From Sediminispirochaeta smaragdinae DSM 11293 (GTDB taxonomy: Bacteria > Spirochaetota > Spirochaetia > DSM-16054 > Sediminispirochaetaceae), in the NCBI RefSeq assembly GCF_000143985.1, contig NC_014364.1:4092001-4156000 (forward strand): DNA of 64,000 nucleotides, given 5' to 3'. Both the position numbers and the translations under genes were made by a program. This document shows positions 9,604-20,200 of this stretch, in pieces. The notes under the pieces were generated by a model, which worked only from the letters and a program-made list of their open reading frames with translations, searched no databases and was not told the origin of the DNA. Positions within the stretch are counted from its first letter, which is position 1; the number at the start of each line of letters is the position of its first letter.

Positions 9604-10158
9604 ATGGACAGCAAAAAGAAAATGAAGAGGACAATCCTGTGCATTATTCTGGCGGGATTATGCGTACACACACAACTACTTTTCGGTCAAACACAAAAGG
9701 GAAGCAGTGAAGGAGACTACGGGCTCCCTGCTTTTTCCGCCCATATAGGTACCGACTTTTTCCTCTGGGACGATCCCTTTCTCGTAACCGGTGGAGATAT
9801 CAGGTTCCCGATTCAGCAGGCCCTCTACGGCTCCATTGGAGTCGATTTTGGTATTCATACAAATAACGACGACAGTAAGACCACACCGGCCTTTCTCTTG
9901 CCAATAAGAGTGGCACTCGTCTTCCCTTTTCCGGACAAGAAAAAGATATCGTTTTCGCTGGTAACGGGACTCATGCCGGTTTTTCACTTCTACGATGGTG
10001 ATTCTTCCTTTTATCTTGGTCCCTATACAGGAGCACGGGCCCAAATTGCCGTTCACCCGGTTCTCAGCCTCTTCGCAGAGGTGCAGCAGGTCCTCCTGTT
10101 CGGAGGTGACGACTGGATCAACACCGGGACAAGGATTGTAGGCGGTATCAGTTTTTAA
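9604..10158 (+). CDS. Small secreted outer-membrane beta-barrel protein, unknown function
   Basis: Unrecognised 184-residue protein. It starts with a basic segment and a hydrophobic stretch ending near LFGQTQKG, a Sec signal peptide. The mature part alternates short amphipathic strands with turns and ends in a C-terminal Phe (GGISF), a pattern of outer-membrane barrels. Several GxD/WDD turns are seen. No enzyme motif. It lies 27 bases after the acyltransferase gene and is the last + strand gene before the convergent patatin gene. No good ribosome site is visible before the ATG. Confidence 0.6.
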   Translation: MDSKKKMKRTILCIILAGLCVHTQLLFGQTQKGSSEGDYGLPAFSAHIGTDFFLWDDPFLVTGGDIRFPIQQALYGSIGVDFGIHTNNDDSKTTPAFLLPIRVALVFPFPDKKKISFSLVTGLMPVFHFYDGDSSFYLGPYTGARAQIAVHPVLSLFAEVQQVLLFGGDDWINTGTRIVGGISF

Positions 10159-10216
10159 CGGAAGAGCTGCCCGTTTTTCGGGGGCAACATCAATACCCTT
10201 TTGGTATGAATATATA

Positions 10217-10278
10217 TAGTGTTCCGAATTATCGTAAGGAACAAGGAATTGCATATATCACCAGGATTCGGAACACTA
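10217..10278. repeat. TA-flanked inverted repeat between convergent genes
   Basis: A perfect 13-bp inverted repeat (TAGTGTTCCGAAT at 10217-10229 and its complement at 10266-10278) separated by 36 bp. Both ends begin with TA next to GTGTTCC, as if a TA target had been duplicated. The right end, read inward as TAGTGTTCCGAATCCTGGTG, shares a consensus with the 149-bp element at 49217-49365 and with a solo end at 50325-50346. It lies between two converging genes and lacks a T-tract, so a deleted MITE-like element fits better than a terminator. Confidence 0.5.
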
Positions 10279-10285
10279 TTTACGC

Positions 10286-12604
10286 CTATCTTACCCCAAA
10301 AGAGCCTATATCCACAGCAACAAAACCCTTGGTTGCGTCATCCACAAATCCTCCTGACATACCAACTCTCAACATGATGCCGAATGCATCGTTCAAACGT
10401 ATTCCCATTCCCCAATCTGCATTCCAGTACCGATAATCCTCGGCATGGCGAATATCATCACGATTTTGGAATGTGTAACCCATTGCCCCATGAAGCAAGG
10501 CAAAAATCGGTACACCCAAATCCTTGCTTCTCCAATTAATATGATATTTTCCCATTACGCTCATGCCAGCTACATAACTTCCAGTACGCTCGGCTGCATA
10601 CATCTCCCCCGGAAACATCCTTCGGTTGCGGAGACTTGGCTTGAACCCTGACGGTGCGACTGCCGTATCATCGCCGTCTATAGAAAAATCAGTTCCGCCT
10701 TGCCATTCCAGCTCAAATGATACGGGATCAATGAAACATGGAATAACCACAGATCCGGAGGTTTCGAAAATCTTGGCTTCGTGCGATTCTTCAATGTTGG
10801 GGATCACATAGTTGAATATTGCGTTAAAATATATCCCGCTTTGTGGGAAGATAAACGAATCCAAGGTTAGGATGTTAAACTCACCAGTCAGCATAGGCAC
10901 CGTCGTCATCTCGGAGTCTTCTTCGATATCGGTTGTGTCATGCCGGTAACCGACGATGAAGTCATAGTACGGCGAAGGGGCAAAACCGATCTCCAACCGA
11001 GAGCTGGATCTCCTAAACTGAAAAGAGTATTGATCCAGGCTATTCGAGAGATATATATTGTTTTCCGTACTTGCCGAATATCCAAGATTCAGATAAAAAG
11101 CCTGACCAAGAGGCTGCAAAAATGATACGGAAAGTCCTGGCTGGGCATTCATGTCGAAACCAACGGTAAATTTCGAATTTGATGTAAAGAGCCCCCTGAA
11201 TACAAAGGCGGCTGAAATGATGTCTTTGCTGTTTATTGAATCGCTGTAGGTCGATGCGGAGGAGTAACCTATCATGATTTGATTTTCTTTTTTCTCCTGT
11301 TCCCCCAGTCTAAGGTTCAGTGCAGATCTCCCATCCTCCTGAATGAAACGGGACAGGCGAAGCGACTGATAATTCCCCCTATTGTTGAGATTGGAAAGAA
11401 AATTCAGTAATGACTGAGTTTCAAGGTTTTGATCCACCAAATCGCGAAGTTGATCATGTACTTTCACACGAGTACCTTCGTCTCCTCCCTTAACGGTTAT
11501 TAAATCCACAGGTGCAAGAGATGGTTTTTCTACTATGCCTTCCTCTTCTCTCCTACCCATATCAAGTATTTTCTGTTTAACACCTAAGAAATCCGATAGA
11601 TGAGATCTCGCGGTTTCTTCCCCAATGGTGAGAATTTCTTCACTCTTAAGAAAGTCTCCGGCCTGATAGCCATCGAGATCGATATGGAGAACATAATCTG
11701 CTGCATCAAGCTGATGCCGAATATTTTGGTAGATCAGAATATCGATGGAGCTTGATACAGCGGCAAAGGGAGAACGGTTGATCTCTTCATCCGAAAATTG
11801 AGAGGTTCCTGATAACTGGATTGCAATAATAAAATCGGCGCCCAGCTCCCTGGCAACATCGATCGGCAGATTATCAACGATACCGCCATCAATCAGATAA
11901 CGCCCATCCACATAATAGGGAGCAAAGATACCTGGAATTCCCATACTCGCTCGCATTGCATCGGGAAGGGAACCACTGCTCAAGACGACCCGTTCTCCAG
12001 TCGCAACATCTGCGGCGACGGCCCGGAATTGCCGGGGAAAGGAATCAAAATTACTTGGTGTCGACTCTGAAAGTGTCAGGATGTCGAAATATGACAGAAT
12101 TTTATGATCGGATAACAGGCTGTTGGGAAGTTTTATTCCGTTTCGGTCAAAAATGAAAGAAGAAAAGTATCTGGATTTATCCATTCGTTCCCATATAGGT
12201 TCGTTGAAAGCATATGCATTGTCAAAAAAGAGATTCAACCAATTTGTATCATGGACAAGGGACTCAAGATCTGCTGAGGTATATCCTATAGAATAGAGCC
12301 CGCCGATTATGGATCCCATACTTGTCCCAACCACAATATCGATGGGAATTCCCAGTTCTTCTATAATCTTGATGACACCGATGTGAGCGATTCCAAGAGC
12401 TCCGCCGCCTTGGAGCACTAATGCTATGCGCGGTTCATCGTCTGTCCTTGCTTCTTCAGCCTGAACGTATGCAAGGGGTGCCAGGAGTAGAAAAATCAAG
12501 AGGACGATATGTCCGAAGACAGAAAAAAATGAACAGAAGTATGTACCTGCATCTTTTTCTGTCCATGCATAATTCTCGATAGGTATAGTGTTTCGACGGA
12601 TCAC
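10286..12604 (-). CDS. Patatin-like phospholipase with POTRA and Omp85-type barrel (type Vd autotransporter-like)
   Basis: The 772-residue protein has a Sec signal ending near AYVQA (about residue 49) and then a patatin lipase domain: oxyanion loop QGGGALGIAH (65-74), nucleophile Ser95 in GTSMG, and catalytic Asp239 in IDGG. A POTRA-like segment (about 365-430) and a C-terminal barrel of about 16 predicted strands follow. This is the layout of PlpD-type type Vd autotransporters, in which the lipase is shown on or released from the cell surface. The last residues are FGVR rather than an aromatic end. It lies about 100 bases downstream of the histidine kinase gene on the same strand, so it is probably part of that regulon. 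Confidence 0.85.
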   Translation of the reverse strand: MIRRNTIPIENYAWTEKDAGTYFCSFFSVFGHIVLLIFLLLAPLAYVQAEEARTDDEPRIALVLQGGGALGIAHIGVIKIIEELGIPIDIVVGTSMGSIIGGLYSIGYTSADLESLVHDTNWLNLFFDNAYAFNEPIWERMDKSRYFSSFIFDRNGIKLPNSLLSDHKILSYFDILTLSESTPSNFDSFPRQFRAVAADVATGERVVLSSGSLPDAMRASMGIPGIFAPYYVDGRYLIDGGIVDNLPIDVARELGADFIIAIQLSGTSQFSDEEINRSPFAAVSSSIDILIYQNIRHQLDAADYVLHIDLDGYQAGDFLKSEEILTIGEETARSHLSDFLGVKQKILDMGRREEEGIVEKPSLAPVDLITVKGGDEGTRVKVHDQLRDLVDQNLETQSLLNFLSNLNNRGNYQSLRLSRFIQEDGRSALNLRLGEQEKKENQIMIGYSSASTYSDSINSKDIISAAFVFRGLFTSNSKFTVGFDMNAQPGLSVSFLQPLGQAFYLNLGYSASTENNIYLSNSLDQYSFQFRRSSSRLEIGFAPSPYYDFIVGYRHDTTDIEEDSEMTTVPMLTGEFNILTLDSFIFPQSGIYFNAIFNYVIPNIEESHEAKIFETSGSVVIPCFIDPVSFELEWQGGTDFSIDGDDTAVAPSGFKPSLRNRRMFPGEMYAAERTGSYVAGMSVMGKYHINWRSKDLGVPIFALLHGAMGYTFQNRDDIRHAEDYRYWNADWGMGIRLNDAFGIMLRVGMSGGFVDDATKGFVAVDIGSFGVR

Positions 12605-12705
12605 TTGTTTCTCCTCCCAAAAGTTTGAAACTGACCGGATGCATGCCGATCTTTCCCGGTAGTCTGTCTATACTATATCTCGTCAGATGTTCCAATGCCC
12701 CATAA

Positions 12706-14049
12706 TCAATGTGGGATCATAATTTGAAAAGTCGTACCATGTCCAACTTTCGAATCGATGCTTATAGACCAGCCATGTAAATCAATGATGCTTTTAACTA
12801 CAGCAAGCCCCAAGCCCATACCTTGTGTCCGTCTTGATGGTGAACCACGATAAAAAGAATCAAAAATGAAAGGAATATCTTCCTCTGATATCCCGGGGCC
12901 GTTGTCTGCTATGGCAATACAGATATCCTTCGACGCTTCATAGGCAATAATTGTCACTACGCCATTTTTTCCCGTATATCGCAAAGCATTGTGCACAATA
13001 TTATCTAATGCCCGTTCCACAAGTTTGTCATTCATCGACAAAACTTTTTTTTCTTCGATATGTATGTCGCCCGTTATTGTTTTCCCTAATAATTGTGCAT
13101 CGGATTTTGATCGGCTGATAAAATATGATAACCACTTCAATAAATTTACTTTGCTAAAACTGAAATTCCGAGCATCGGTATCAATGGAGATGAAGTCCAA
13201 TAAATCGTCCATCATTCCCTCTAGCTGATCAACCTTCGAAGTAATTATTTCGATATAATTTTTTTCTCCGGTATTAATACCTTGTTGACCGCTTTTCATA
13301 ACTTCCGCATAACCTTTTATGAGAGCTAAGGGAGTCTTAAAATCATGCGACAGGCCCATTATAAACTGCGAACGTCGAATATTTGCGGTTCTTATCGAGG
13401 AGCGCATAAGATTAAAAGAATGGGCCAGTGACTGAATTTCTTCACTTCCGGTAACAGTGATTTTCTTGTCCAGGCGGAAAGGAGATATATTCCTCGTTTC
13501 ATTGTCAAGTTTGACGATAGACATCACGATAGAACGAATGATGGAGGAGTAAATAATAACGATAAGAAGTAATAATACAAAGAAGGCCGATAGGATATAA
13601 TATTTAGCGCTCCCGAGGAAAGAAAGTATGTCTTGTTTTTCTCGCTCCCTGATAAAAAATAAAAAGTCGTCATCAAAGTCTCTCATATAGCGTGATATCA
13701 TTCCAATTGAATAGCGAAACCCCGGGCTATCTTTTGAGAGAAAGGATTTAATACTTGTAAAGAAATCATCATCTTGAACAAGTGAGGGAATTGTCGAAAA
13801 GATGATCTTGCCTTCATCATTGATCACAACAGAATTAACTCCAATATCTTCCATAAAGGTTTCATCGACTTTAAACTGATCTAGTCGACCTTCACTCATG
13901 GCTTTCTGATATTCGCGCAACGTCTCTTCACTTCTGTTTTCAAATTGTTTTTCTGAATATCCTTTCATAAGAATAAACATTAATGTGATAAGAATGGTTA
14001 TGAGCACTGTGCTCGACAACATGATCCGATATTGGGTTTTAATTGTCAT
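12706..14049 (-). CDS. Membrane sensor histidine kinase, two-component system
   Basis: 447-residue sensor with two membrane helices (about 8-28 and 150-170) bounding a roughly 120-residue extracytoplasmic sensor, then HAMP-like linker, HisKA with phosphoacceptor His235 in GLSHDFKTPLAL, and a full HATPase (N box DNIVHNALRYTG, G1 DNGPGIS, G2 GMGLGLAVVKS). It follows the response regulator gene with a 3-base gap, and the pair forms one operon. The divergent neighbour is an Omp85/RND efflux operon and the downstream gene encodes the patatin protein, so envelope or membrane stress is a plausible stimulus. This role is inferred from context only. Confidence 0.92.
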   Translation of the reverse strand: MTIKTQYRIMLSSTVLITILITLMFILMKGYSEKQFENRSEETLREYQKAMSEGRLDQFKVDETFMEDIGVNSVVINDEGKIIFSTIPSLVQDDDFFTSIKSFLSKDSPGFRYSIGMISRYMRDFDDDFLFFIREREKQDILSFLGSAKYYILSAFFVLLLLIVIIYSSIIRSIVMSIVKLDNETRNISPFRLDKKITVTGSEEIQSLAHSFNLMRSSIRTANIRRSQFIMGLSHDFKTPLALIKGYAEVMKSGQQGINTGEKNYIEIITSKVDQLEGMMDDLLDFISIDTDARNFSFSKVNLLKWLSYFISRSKSDAQLLGKTITGDIHIEEKKVLSMNDKLVERALDNIVHNALRYTGKNGVVTIIAYEASKDICIAIADNGPGISEEDIPFIFDSFYRGSPSRRTQGMGLGLAVVKSIIDLHGWSISIDSKVGHGTTFQIMIPH

Positions 14050-14052
14050 CTT

Positions 14053-14751
14053 TTAACTCTTTTCAGCGTCAGGAAAACAAAAACCATATCCTCTCCCGAA
14101 GGAGGTTTTTAGATAGATGGGTGAAGATGGATCATCTTCTATCTTCCTTCTGAGTCTTTGAATGTATACGGCTACGACCGTCAAGTCTCCGAATTCGTTT
14201 TTCCATACATCTTTATGAATAACTTCCGGCTTTGCGTATTTACCAGCCCTGTTTATAAGATAAGCAAGAAGTCTGCATTCCAGGTTTGACAAAGGGATGG
14301 GATCTCCGTCCTTTTTAAGTACAAAATCGTCAGGAAAGAACTCAAAAGGGCCAAACGTAATTATCTTTTCGTTGTTATTTTCCAGCCCTTCGGCACGTCG
14401 CAAGAATGCCCGAATTCTGGCAACCAAAACTTCGGAGGAAAATGGTTTTGTGATGAAATCATCCGCTCCAAAGCCCAAGCCTGCAACGGCATCGGTGTCG
14501 CTTCTCCTTGCCGTGATAATCAGTATCGGAACACTTGTCAGTTTTCTTGCATGGCTGATGAACATGAAACCATCCATGCCAGGTAAGTTTATATCTACGA
14601 GGATTATATCAACGTTATTTTTTTTAAGATAATCCAATCCCTCTTCAGCTGTTCCGAAGTCAAGAGTATGAAAGCCTTCATTTCTTAAAAAGATGCTAAT
14701 GAGAGCCGCCATCTCATTGTTATCTTCTATTGTCATAACAGTCTGCTTCAT
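14053..14751 (-). CDS. OmpR/PhoB-family response regulator
   Basis: 232-residue DNA-binding regulator with a receiver domain (acidic pair Glu9/Asp10, phosphoacceptor Asp53 in LVDINLPGMDG, Lys in ITKPF) and a C-terminal winged helix (about 130-228, with the VYIQRLRRKI recognition-helix segment). Partner of the adjacent kinase. The ATG at 14751 has no ribosome binding site, and a -10-like TATACT lies at 14759-14764 on the same strand, so the transcript may begin at or near the start codon. The 135-bp divergent spacer to the Omp85/RND operon is where its binding sites would be expected. Confidence 0.92.
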   Translation of the reverse strand: MKQTVMTIEDNNEMAALISIFLRNEGFHTLDFGTAEEGLDYLKKNNVDIILVDINLPGMDGFMFISHARKLTSVPILIITARRSDTDAVAGLGFGADDFITKPFSSEVLVARIRAFLRRAEGLENNNEKIITFGPFEFFPDDFVLKKDGDPIPLSNLECRLLAYLINRAGKYAKPEVIHKDVWKNEFGDLTVVAVYIQRLRRKIEDDPSSPIYLKTSFGRGYGFCFPDAEKS

Positions 14752-14758
14752 GCAGAAA

Positions 14759-14788
14759 AGTATAATCGCTAATAAAATACAATAACAA
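14759..14788 (-). promoter_or_regulatory. Candidate promoter for the response-regulator operon, possibly leaderless
   Basis: Read on the - strand, TTGTTA (14783-14788), an 18-base spacer, then TATACT (14764-14759). Transcription would start about 7 bases downstream, at or next to the ATG at 14751. There is no Shine-Dalgarno sequence between the -10 box and the start. Assignment is by eye only. Confidence 0.35.
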
Positions 14789-14886
14789 CAAAATATAACA
14801 AATGTTCATAATAGATTTAAACGATTTATATGGGAAAGCATTTTCTCCTCCCCTTATATTAAGGAAGATTTTATTGGGGAGTCATT

Positions 14887-16203
14887 ATGAAACCGCTCTA
14901 TGAGCTCAAAGCATTACACAAAAATATGCAAACCAAGAAGCTGTACCTCTTTCTTCTCCTTGGTTTTTTTTCTTCCGGCAGCCTCTGGCCGCTCGATAAT
15001 GTCAATAAAACTCAAGCAGCAACAGAATCGGATACCATTGTAAAGATAACGTTTAAAGGGCTGAAGCGGACAAAGGAAGAAACGATACAAGACATTACCG
15101 AAATCGACATCGGACAAGGAATTGATACGATCAATATCAAGGGAATAGAGCAAAAACTCATGGGGACCGGTTTATTCAGTGATGTCTCGGCTTCAATTAA
15201 TCACTTAACCAATGCTGAATATGAATTAGTTATCATAGTTTCGGAAAAGCTGACACTTGTGCCTGTGCCTTTCCTTTACTTTTCCGATTCTTCAATAGTC
15301 GTGGGTGGGATGCTTTTTGATTCAAATCTCTTTGGCAAAGCGAAGAATTTTGTCACAGGCGGCTTATATTCCGAAACAGAGAAAACGGCATTTATCAATT
15401 TCATCGATCCTCATTATTGGGGCAGGACTCTTATTGTAGGCTTATCAGGGTTTGTTTCAACCGACGATAATAAAGAGTTCACCTATGTGGATGATGACTC
15501 ATTTGCAGACTACGACAGCATAGAAGCAAGCGGCGGTATCTCGCTCTCTTACAGAAGGAATCAAAGCTTTATACCGACAATTGATGTGACAACAGCATAT
15601 TATCATGCCGCTAATTTCGATGATATTCCCGGAGTGGAAGACGAACTTTTCATGATATCTCCAGGGGCAAGTATTACCTTTCACAACATGAAACATGGCG
15701 GCAGTAGCCCCAAAGGATTTTCAGTTTCTATTGCCTATCATCACGGTTTTTCCATTGTTGGTTCCGAAGCGTATGATTCGATAGCAATGCATACGAACTG
15801 GTCAACCGCTCTCTTAGACGACAAAACATTTCAATTAGGCTTATCTGGTGAATATAGTGATCGTTCGTTGCAAGTGATGGATAATTTGTCAGAAAAAGGG
15901 AGAGGGTATCGAATACTGCCGCAGAATGTGTATGCTTCAAAATATACAGCCGGTTATGGTGCATACAGTATACCTATTATAAAGGCTGCGTGGGGTATTC
16001 TTGAAACGAATTTTCTTTATGAGTTTGGTTTTCTTGAGACAGGCATGAAAGGAGACTCTCAATCAGAATATTATCATGGCCCCGGTTATTCGTTTAATCT
16101 TTATTTGAACAAGGTTGCTATTCCAGCCCTTGGTATCTGTTTCGCATATAACATCCGAACGGAAACCCCTGTAATGAGTTTTTCGCTCGGATTTTCGATG
16201 TAA
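14887..16203 (+). CDS. Small Omp85-family outer-membrane protein with a single POTRA domain
   Basis: 438 residues: N-terminal signal (hydrophobic stretch around residues 18-35), one POTRA-like domain (about 50-125, with VKITFKGLKRTKEETI and GTGLFSDVSASI), then a barrel to the C-terminus ending in FSLGFSM. This is shorter than BamA (usually five POTRAs, about 800 residues) and resembles the single-POTRA Omp85 proteins found next to exporters. GGGGAG precedes the ATG at good spacing. It is first in the operon with the membrane-fusion, RND and TolC genes and divergent from the two-component system, which probably controls it. Its substrate is unknown. Confidence 0.75.
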   Translation: MKPLYELKALHKNMQTKKLYLFLLLGFFSSGSLWPLDNVNKTQAATESDTIVKITFKGLKRTKEETIQDITEIDIGQGIDTINIKGIEQKLMGTGLFSDVSASINHLTNAEYELVIIVSEKLTLVPVPFLYFSDSSIVVGGMLFDSNLFGKAKNFVTGGLYSETEKTAFINFIDPHYWGRTLIVGLSGFVSTDDNKEFTYVDDDSFADYDSIEASGGISLSYRRNQSFIPTIDVTTAYYHAANFDDIPGVEDELFMISPGASITFHNMKHGGSSPKGFSVSIAYHHGFSIVGSEAYDSIAMHTNWSTALLDDKTFQLGLSGEYSDRSLQVMDNLSEKGRGYRILPQNVYASKYTAGYGAYSIPIIKAAWGILETNFLYEFGFLETGMKGDSQSEYYHGPGYSFNLYLNKVAIPALGICFAYNIRTETPVMSFSLGFSM

Positions 16204-16233
16204 CGTACAAAGGCATTAGATAAGGAGAAGCCT

Positions 16234-17283
16234 ATGAATATTTCTACATTAAAAATAACAGCACTTTTGCTTTCACTCGTTGTTTTCTTTAGCTCGTGCA
16301 CGGGAAAAGATGATGCAACCGAAGCTCAGGAAAGCATGGAAAGTATACAGAAGCAGAACGGGATTCCCGTCAGGATACGAACGATCGAACCTGAGGTGTT
16401 TTCGGTATATCGCAAATATCCGACGACCCTTCGGGCGCTGTCCGAGTCAACGGCCTACTCTCTGCTGAACGATGTCGTAAGAGAGATCAAGTTTGAAGTC
16501 GGAGATCATGTTAGCCGTGATCAGATCGTCCTTTCTTTTTCCCGGGATAATGCTTCGTTTTTGCAGGCCGAGGCCAATTTTAAGAATGCCGAGACAACGT
16601 ATAAGCGAAGTTCCGCTCTCTTTGAAAACGCCGGACTGTCAAAACAGGAATTCGATAACGTACGAACCCAATACGAGGTTGCACGTGCCGCATACAAATC
16701 CGCAGCCGATATGGTGGATGTAAAGGCTCCGATAAGCGGTTACATATCGAGTATTGATGTCCGGCAGACAGAGAACGTTAGTCAGGGGACGGCGCTTTTT
16801 ACCGTTACCGCTTCCAACGGCTTTGAGGCTCGGCTTTATGCCACTACGGACGAAGTGTCTGATATTCATGTAGGCACTCGGGCTCGTATCCAAGAGGGAG
16901 CATCGACCATAGAAGGCAGTGTGACCCAGGTCCCCCTCATCATGGATAGCAGCAGGCAGGCTTTCCCCGTTGTGGTGAATTTCCCCGGTGTCGTGACAGG
17001 CCTGGTAAGCGGGATGAGCAGTGATGTCGCTTTAGAGACCTACCGCAATGAAGAAGCTGTCGTCGTCTCACGAACCGATCTGGTAAGAATCAATGGTGGA
17101 TGGGGAGTCTTTATTGTACAGGATGGTCAGGCCGAACTCCAGCCGGTAGAGACAGGTAAGGAGAACGGACTGGAAATCGAAGTCGTTTCAGGACTCTTAC
17201 CGGGTGATGCCATGATTTCGGAAGTAAGAGACGGCCTGAGCTCGGGTGACAAGGTTTTAGTTGTTCCGGGCCTTTCTGATTAG
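16234..17283 (+). CDS. RND efflux periplasmic adaptor (membrane fusion protein), lipoprotein
   Basis: 349-residue HlyD/AcrA-family adaptor linking the inner-membrane pump to TolC. The N-terminal hydrophobic segment ends in FSSC (Cys22), a spirochaete-type relaxed lipobox, so it is likely lipid-anchored. The two lipoyl half-motifs (around EIKFEVGDHVSRDQIV and VDVKAPISGYISSI) surround a short coiled-coil hairpin (about 110-150), followed by a beta-barrel and membrane-proximal domain. AAGGAG ribosome site. It is 30 bases after the Omp85 gene and 9 bases before the pump gene, so it belongs to one tripartite efflux operon. Confidence 0.9.
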   Translation: MNISTLKITALLLSLVVFFSSCTGKDDATEAQESMESIQKQNGIPVRIRTIEPEVFSVYRKYPTTLRALSESTAYSLLNDVVREIKFEVGDHVSRDQIVLSFSRDNASFLQAEANFKNAETTYKRSSALFENAGLSKQEFDNVRTQYEVARAAYKSAADMVDVKAPISGYISSIDVRQTENVSQGTALFTVTASNGFEARLYATTDEVSDIHVGTRARIQEGASTIEGSVTQVPLIMDSSRQAFPVVVNFPGVVTGLVSGMSSDVALETYRNEEAVVVSRTDLVRINGGWGVFIVQDGQAELQPVETGKENGLEIEVVSGLLPGDAMISEVRDGLSSGDKVLVVPGLSD

Positions 17284-17292
17284 GGGAAACAC

Positions 17293-20200
17293 ATGCATAT
17301 TGTTGATATTTCCATAAAACGGCCGGTTCTTACCATTACGTTAATTGCGGCCTTCATAGTATTTGGGATCCTTGCATACCTGCGTATTTCTGTTAGCCTT
17401 TTTCCCGATATTAAGGCTCCGTATGTCACGATCCAGACGGTGTACCCAGGGGCCAGTCCCCAGGTCATTGAGTCCCAGATTACCGAGCGTATCGAAGATC
17501 AGATTTCCGCTATTGCCGATCTGGAATCGATTACCTCCTATTCGATGGACAGCGTGTCCCTTGTGACCGTTGAATTTACCTATGGCAAGGACGAAAATCT
17601 TGCTCTCCAGGAAGTAAAAGACAAGGTGGAAGTCATTATCTCCGAGCTTCCCGACGATGCCGAACGCCCGGCTATCTCAAAGGTCGATATTGCGTCTTCG
17701 ATGCCGGTTATGAACATCGTTCTTGAAGGAGATATGACGCCGACAGAGCTCTATACCTACGCCAGTACCACGGGTTCTTCCGGTTTGGCACAGGTAAGCG
17801 GTGTTGGTAGTGTAGAAGTATCCGGTGGACAGGAGCGTGAAATACATGTCGAGCTTGATCGGACAGCGACCTTTTCCCGTTCGATACCCTTGACGCAGAT
17901 TGTATCGATGCTTGCTGCTGCAAATGTGGAACTTCCCGGTGGCAGCTTGAAGATGAATAAGGAGGATTTCCCTGTCCGCTTCAAGGGAGAGTTCAACGAA
18001 CTTGACGCTATCCGTGATCTTGATGTCGAATCAGGAGTAGGAACATTCAAGCTTCGCCAGCTTGCAGACGTTGTTGATTCCCATGCCGAAGTAAAGGAGC
18101 GAACCGTTCTTTTTGATAAAAAGGACAATATTCGAAACGATAATGCGCTGCTCATCCAGATCATAAAAAACCCGACGGCAAACACGATCGATGTCGTTGA
18201 CGGAGTCATGAAACGGATAAAGAGTCTGGAGGCTGAATCCGACGGCAGGGTTTCCTTTAAGGTTGTCAAGGAAGATGCAAGTTTTGTCCGTGATACGGTA
18301 AACGACACACTGAGCAATGTATACCTCGGCATACTTTTTACCGGTTTGGTTCTGCTCATCTTTCTCCACGATCTGCGATCGATGTTAATCGTCGCCATTT
18401 CCATGCCCTTTTCGATCATATCGACGTTTCTCATCATGCATGCAATGGGCATCAGCCTTAATATTCTCTCCCTCATGGGCTTATCCAGTGCTACCGGTAC
18501 CCTGGTTGCCAATTCGGTTGTAGTTCTGGAGAATATATTTCGTTATAAAGAATTAGGTCATAACCGTGTTGAGTCCGCATCCCGCGGAACCAAGGAAGTT
18601 ATGATGGCGGTCTTTGCTTCCACCCTCACAAATATCGCGGTATTTGTTCCACTGGCAAACATGTCGGGGGTCATGGGAGCAACCTTGTCCAATTTTGCAT
18701 ACACTATTGTCATCGCCACATTATTTTCAATCTTCGTTTCTTTTACGCTGACTCCTCTCATGGCCTCCCGAATACTGCCGGAAAAGATAAAAAAAGACGG
18801 ACGCATCGGAAACTTTCTTGAAAAATTCTTTACGAGCTGGGAACGTTTTTACGCCGCAACGCTGAGGGGGATTCTAAAAAATCGTTTTCGCAGCGCACTT
18901 GTCGTTGTAGCAACCATCGCTCTTTTCATGTTGGCCCTATCCAAAGGCTCAGGGGTTAATTTCGAGCTCATGCCGACAACCGACGGAGGTAAAATCGGTA
19001 TCAACGTTGAATTACCGCAGGGAAGCGAGTTGGAAAGCACGGCGGCAACCCTGAAGGCCATAGAAGATCGGCTTGCCCAATATCCTGAAGTTGAAACCCT
19101 TCTGACAACACTGGGGAGCACGGGATCGCGCGATCAGGACGTAAACCTGGCAAGGATGGAAGTATTCCTTAACCCGAAATCGGAACGGAGTGCAAGTAAC
19201 TCGGCAATTGCGGCCCGCGCTATACGGGACCTTGCGGACATTCCCGGGGCGGAAATCCGGATCTCCCCGATATCCGAGATTTCCGTAGATGCCGCAGGTA
19301 CCCCTATAGATCTCTATCTTCGCGGTAGCGATACCGATACGCTGCTTAATCTTGCAGAAAGAATGAGAGAGGCAATCACCCAGGTACCGGGGACGATGAA
19401 TACCATGCTGAGCTCAAAACAGGGAAAGACGGAAATCATCTTTGAGCCCGACCGCAAGCGTATCGCCGCCGATGGACTTACGGTACAGTCCGTTGCCATG
19501 TCCCTCCGTATGGCAGTAGATGGCTATGTTGCCACTACCTACAAAACAGGCGGGGAAGAATACGATGTGCGTGTCATGCTCAAAGACTCGGAGCTCCTCG
19601 ATATCGAAGATCTGAAAAACATTCCGGTTGTAAGCGCAGGCGGGGTAAAACCCCTTTCACGCTATGCGGACATTTATTTTTCAAACGGATACAACCAAAT
19701 CATGAGAACCGACAAGGTCCGCACGATAGAGATTTCCGCCGGGCTTCTGCCTGGATATTCTCAGGGAGCTGTTCTGAATCAAGTTATGGCTGCTGTTGGA
19801 GCAATCGACCTTCCTGCCGGATATTCCATCAAGGCGGCTGGAACATCTGAAAGCCTCAACGATACGGTAACCGATCTTGTTACCGTCTTCTTCATCGCAA
19901 TCATTCTGACCTATATGCTTCTTTCCGCCATTCTTGAAAGTTTTGTACAGCCATTGTTTATTCTTGCAACGGTTCCCCTTTCTATTATCGGAATCATCGG
20001 TGCAAGTCTCGCGACCGGTGCAGTGTTAAACTTTGTCGCCATGCTCGGCGTTATCATGCTGATCGGTATCGTGGTTAATAATGCCATCCTTATTCTCGAT
20101 TATTACAACCAGCTTAAACGGAGTGGCAAAAGTTCCCATGATGCCCTGATCGAGGCCTGTCCGACGAAGCTCAAACCTATTCTGATGAGTAACATAGCTA

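Noticed and set aside
10160-10200. Weak GC hairpin after the outer-membrane protein gene as a terminator
   Set aside because: The stem is imperfect and T residues lie inside the loop rather than after it.
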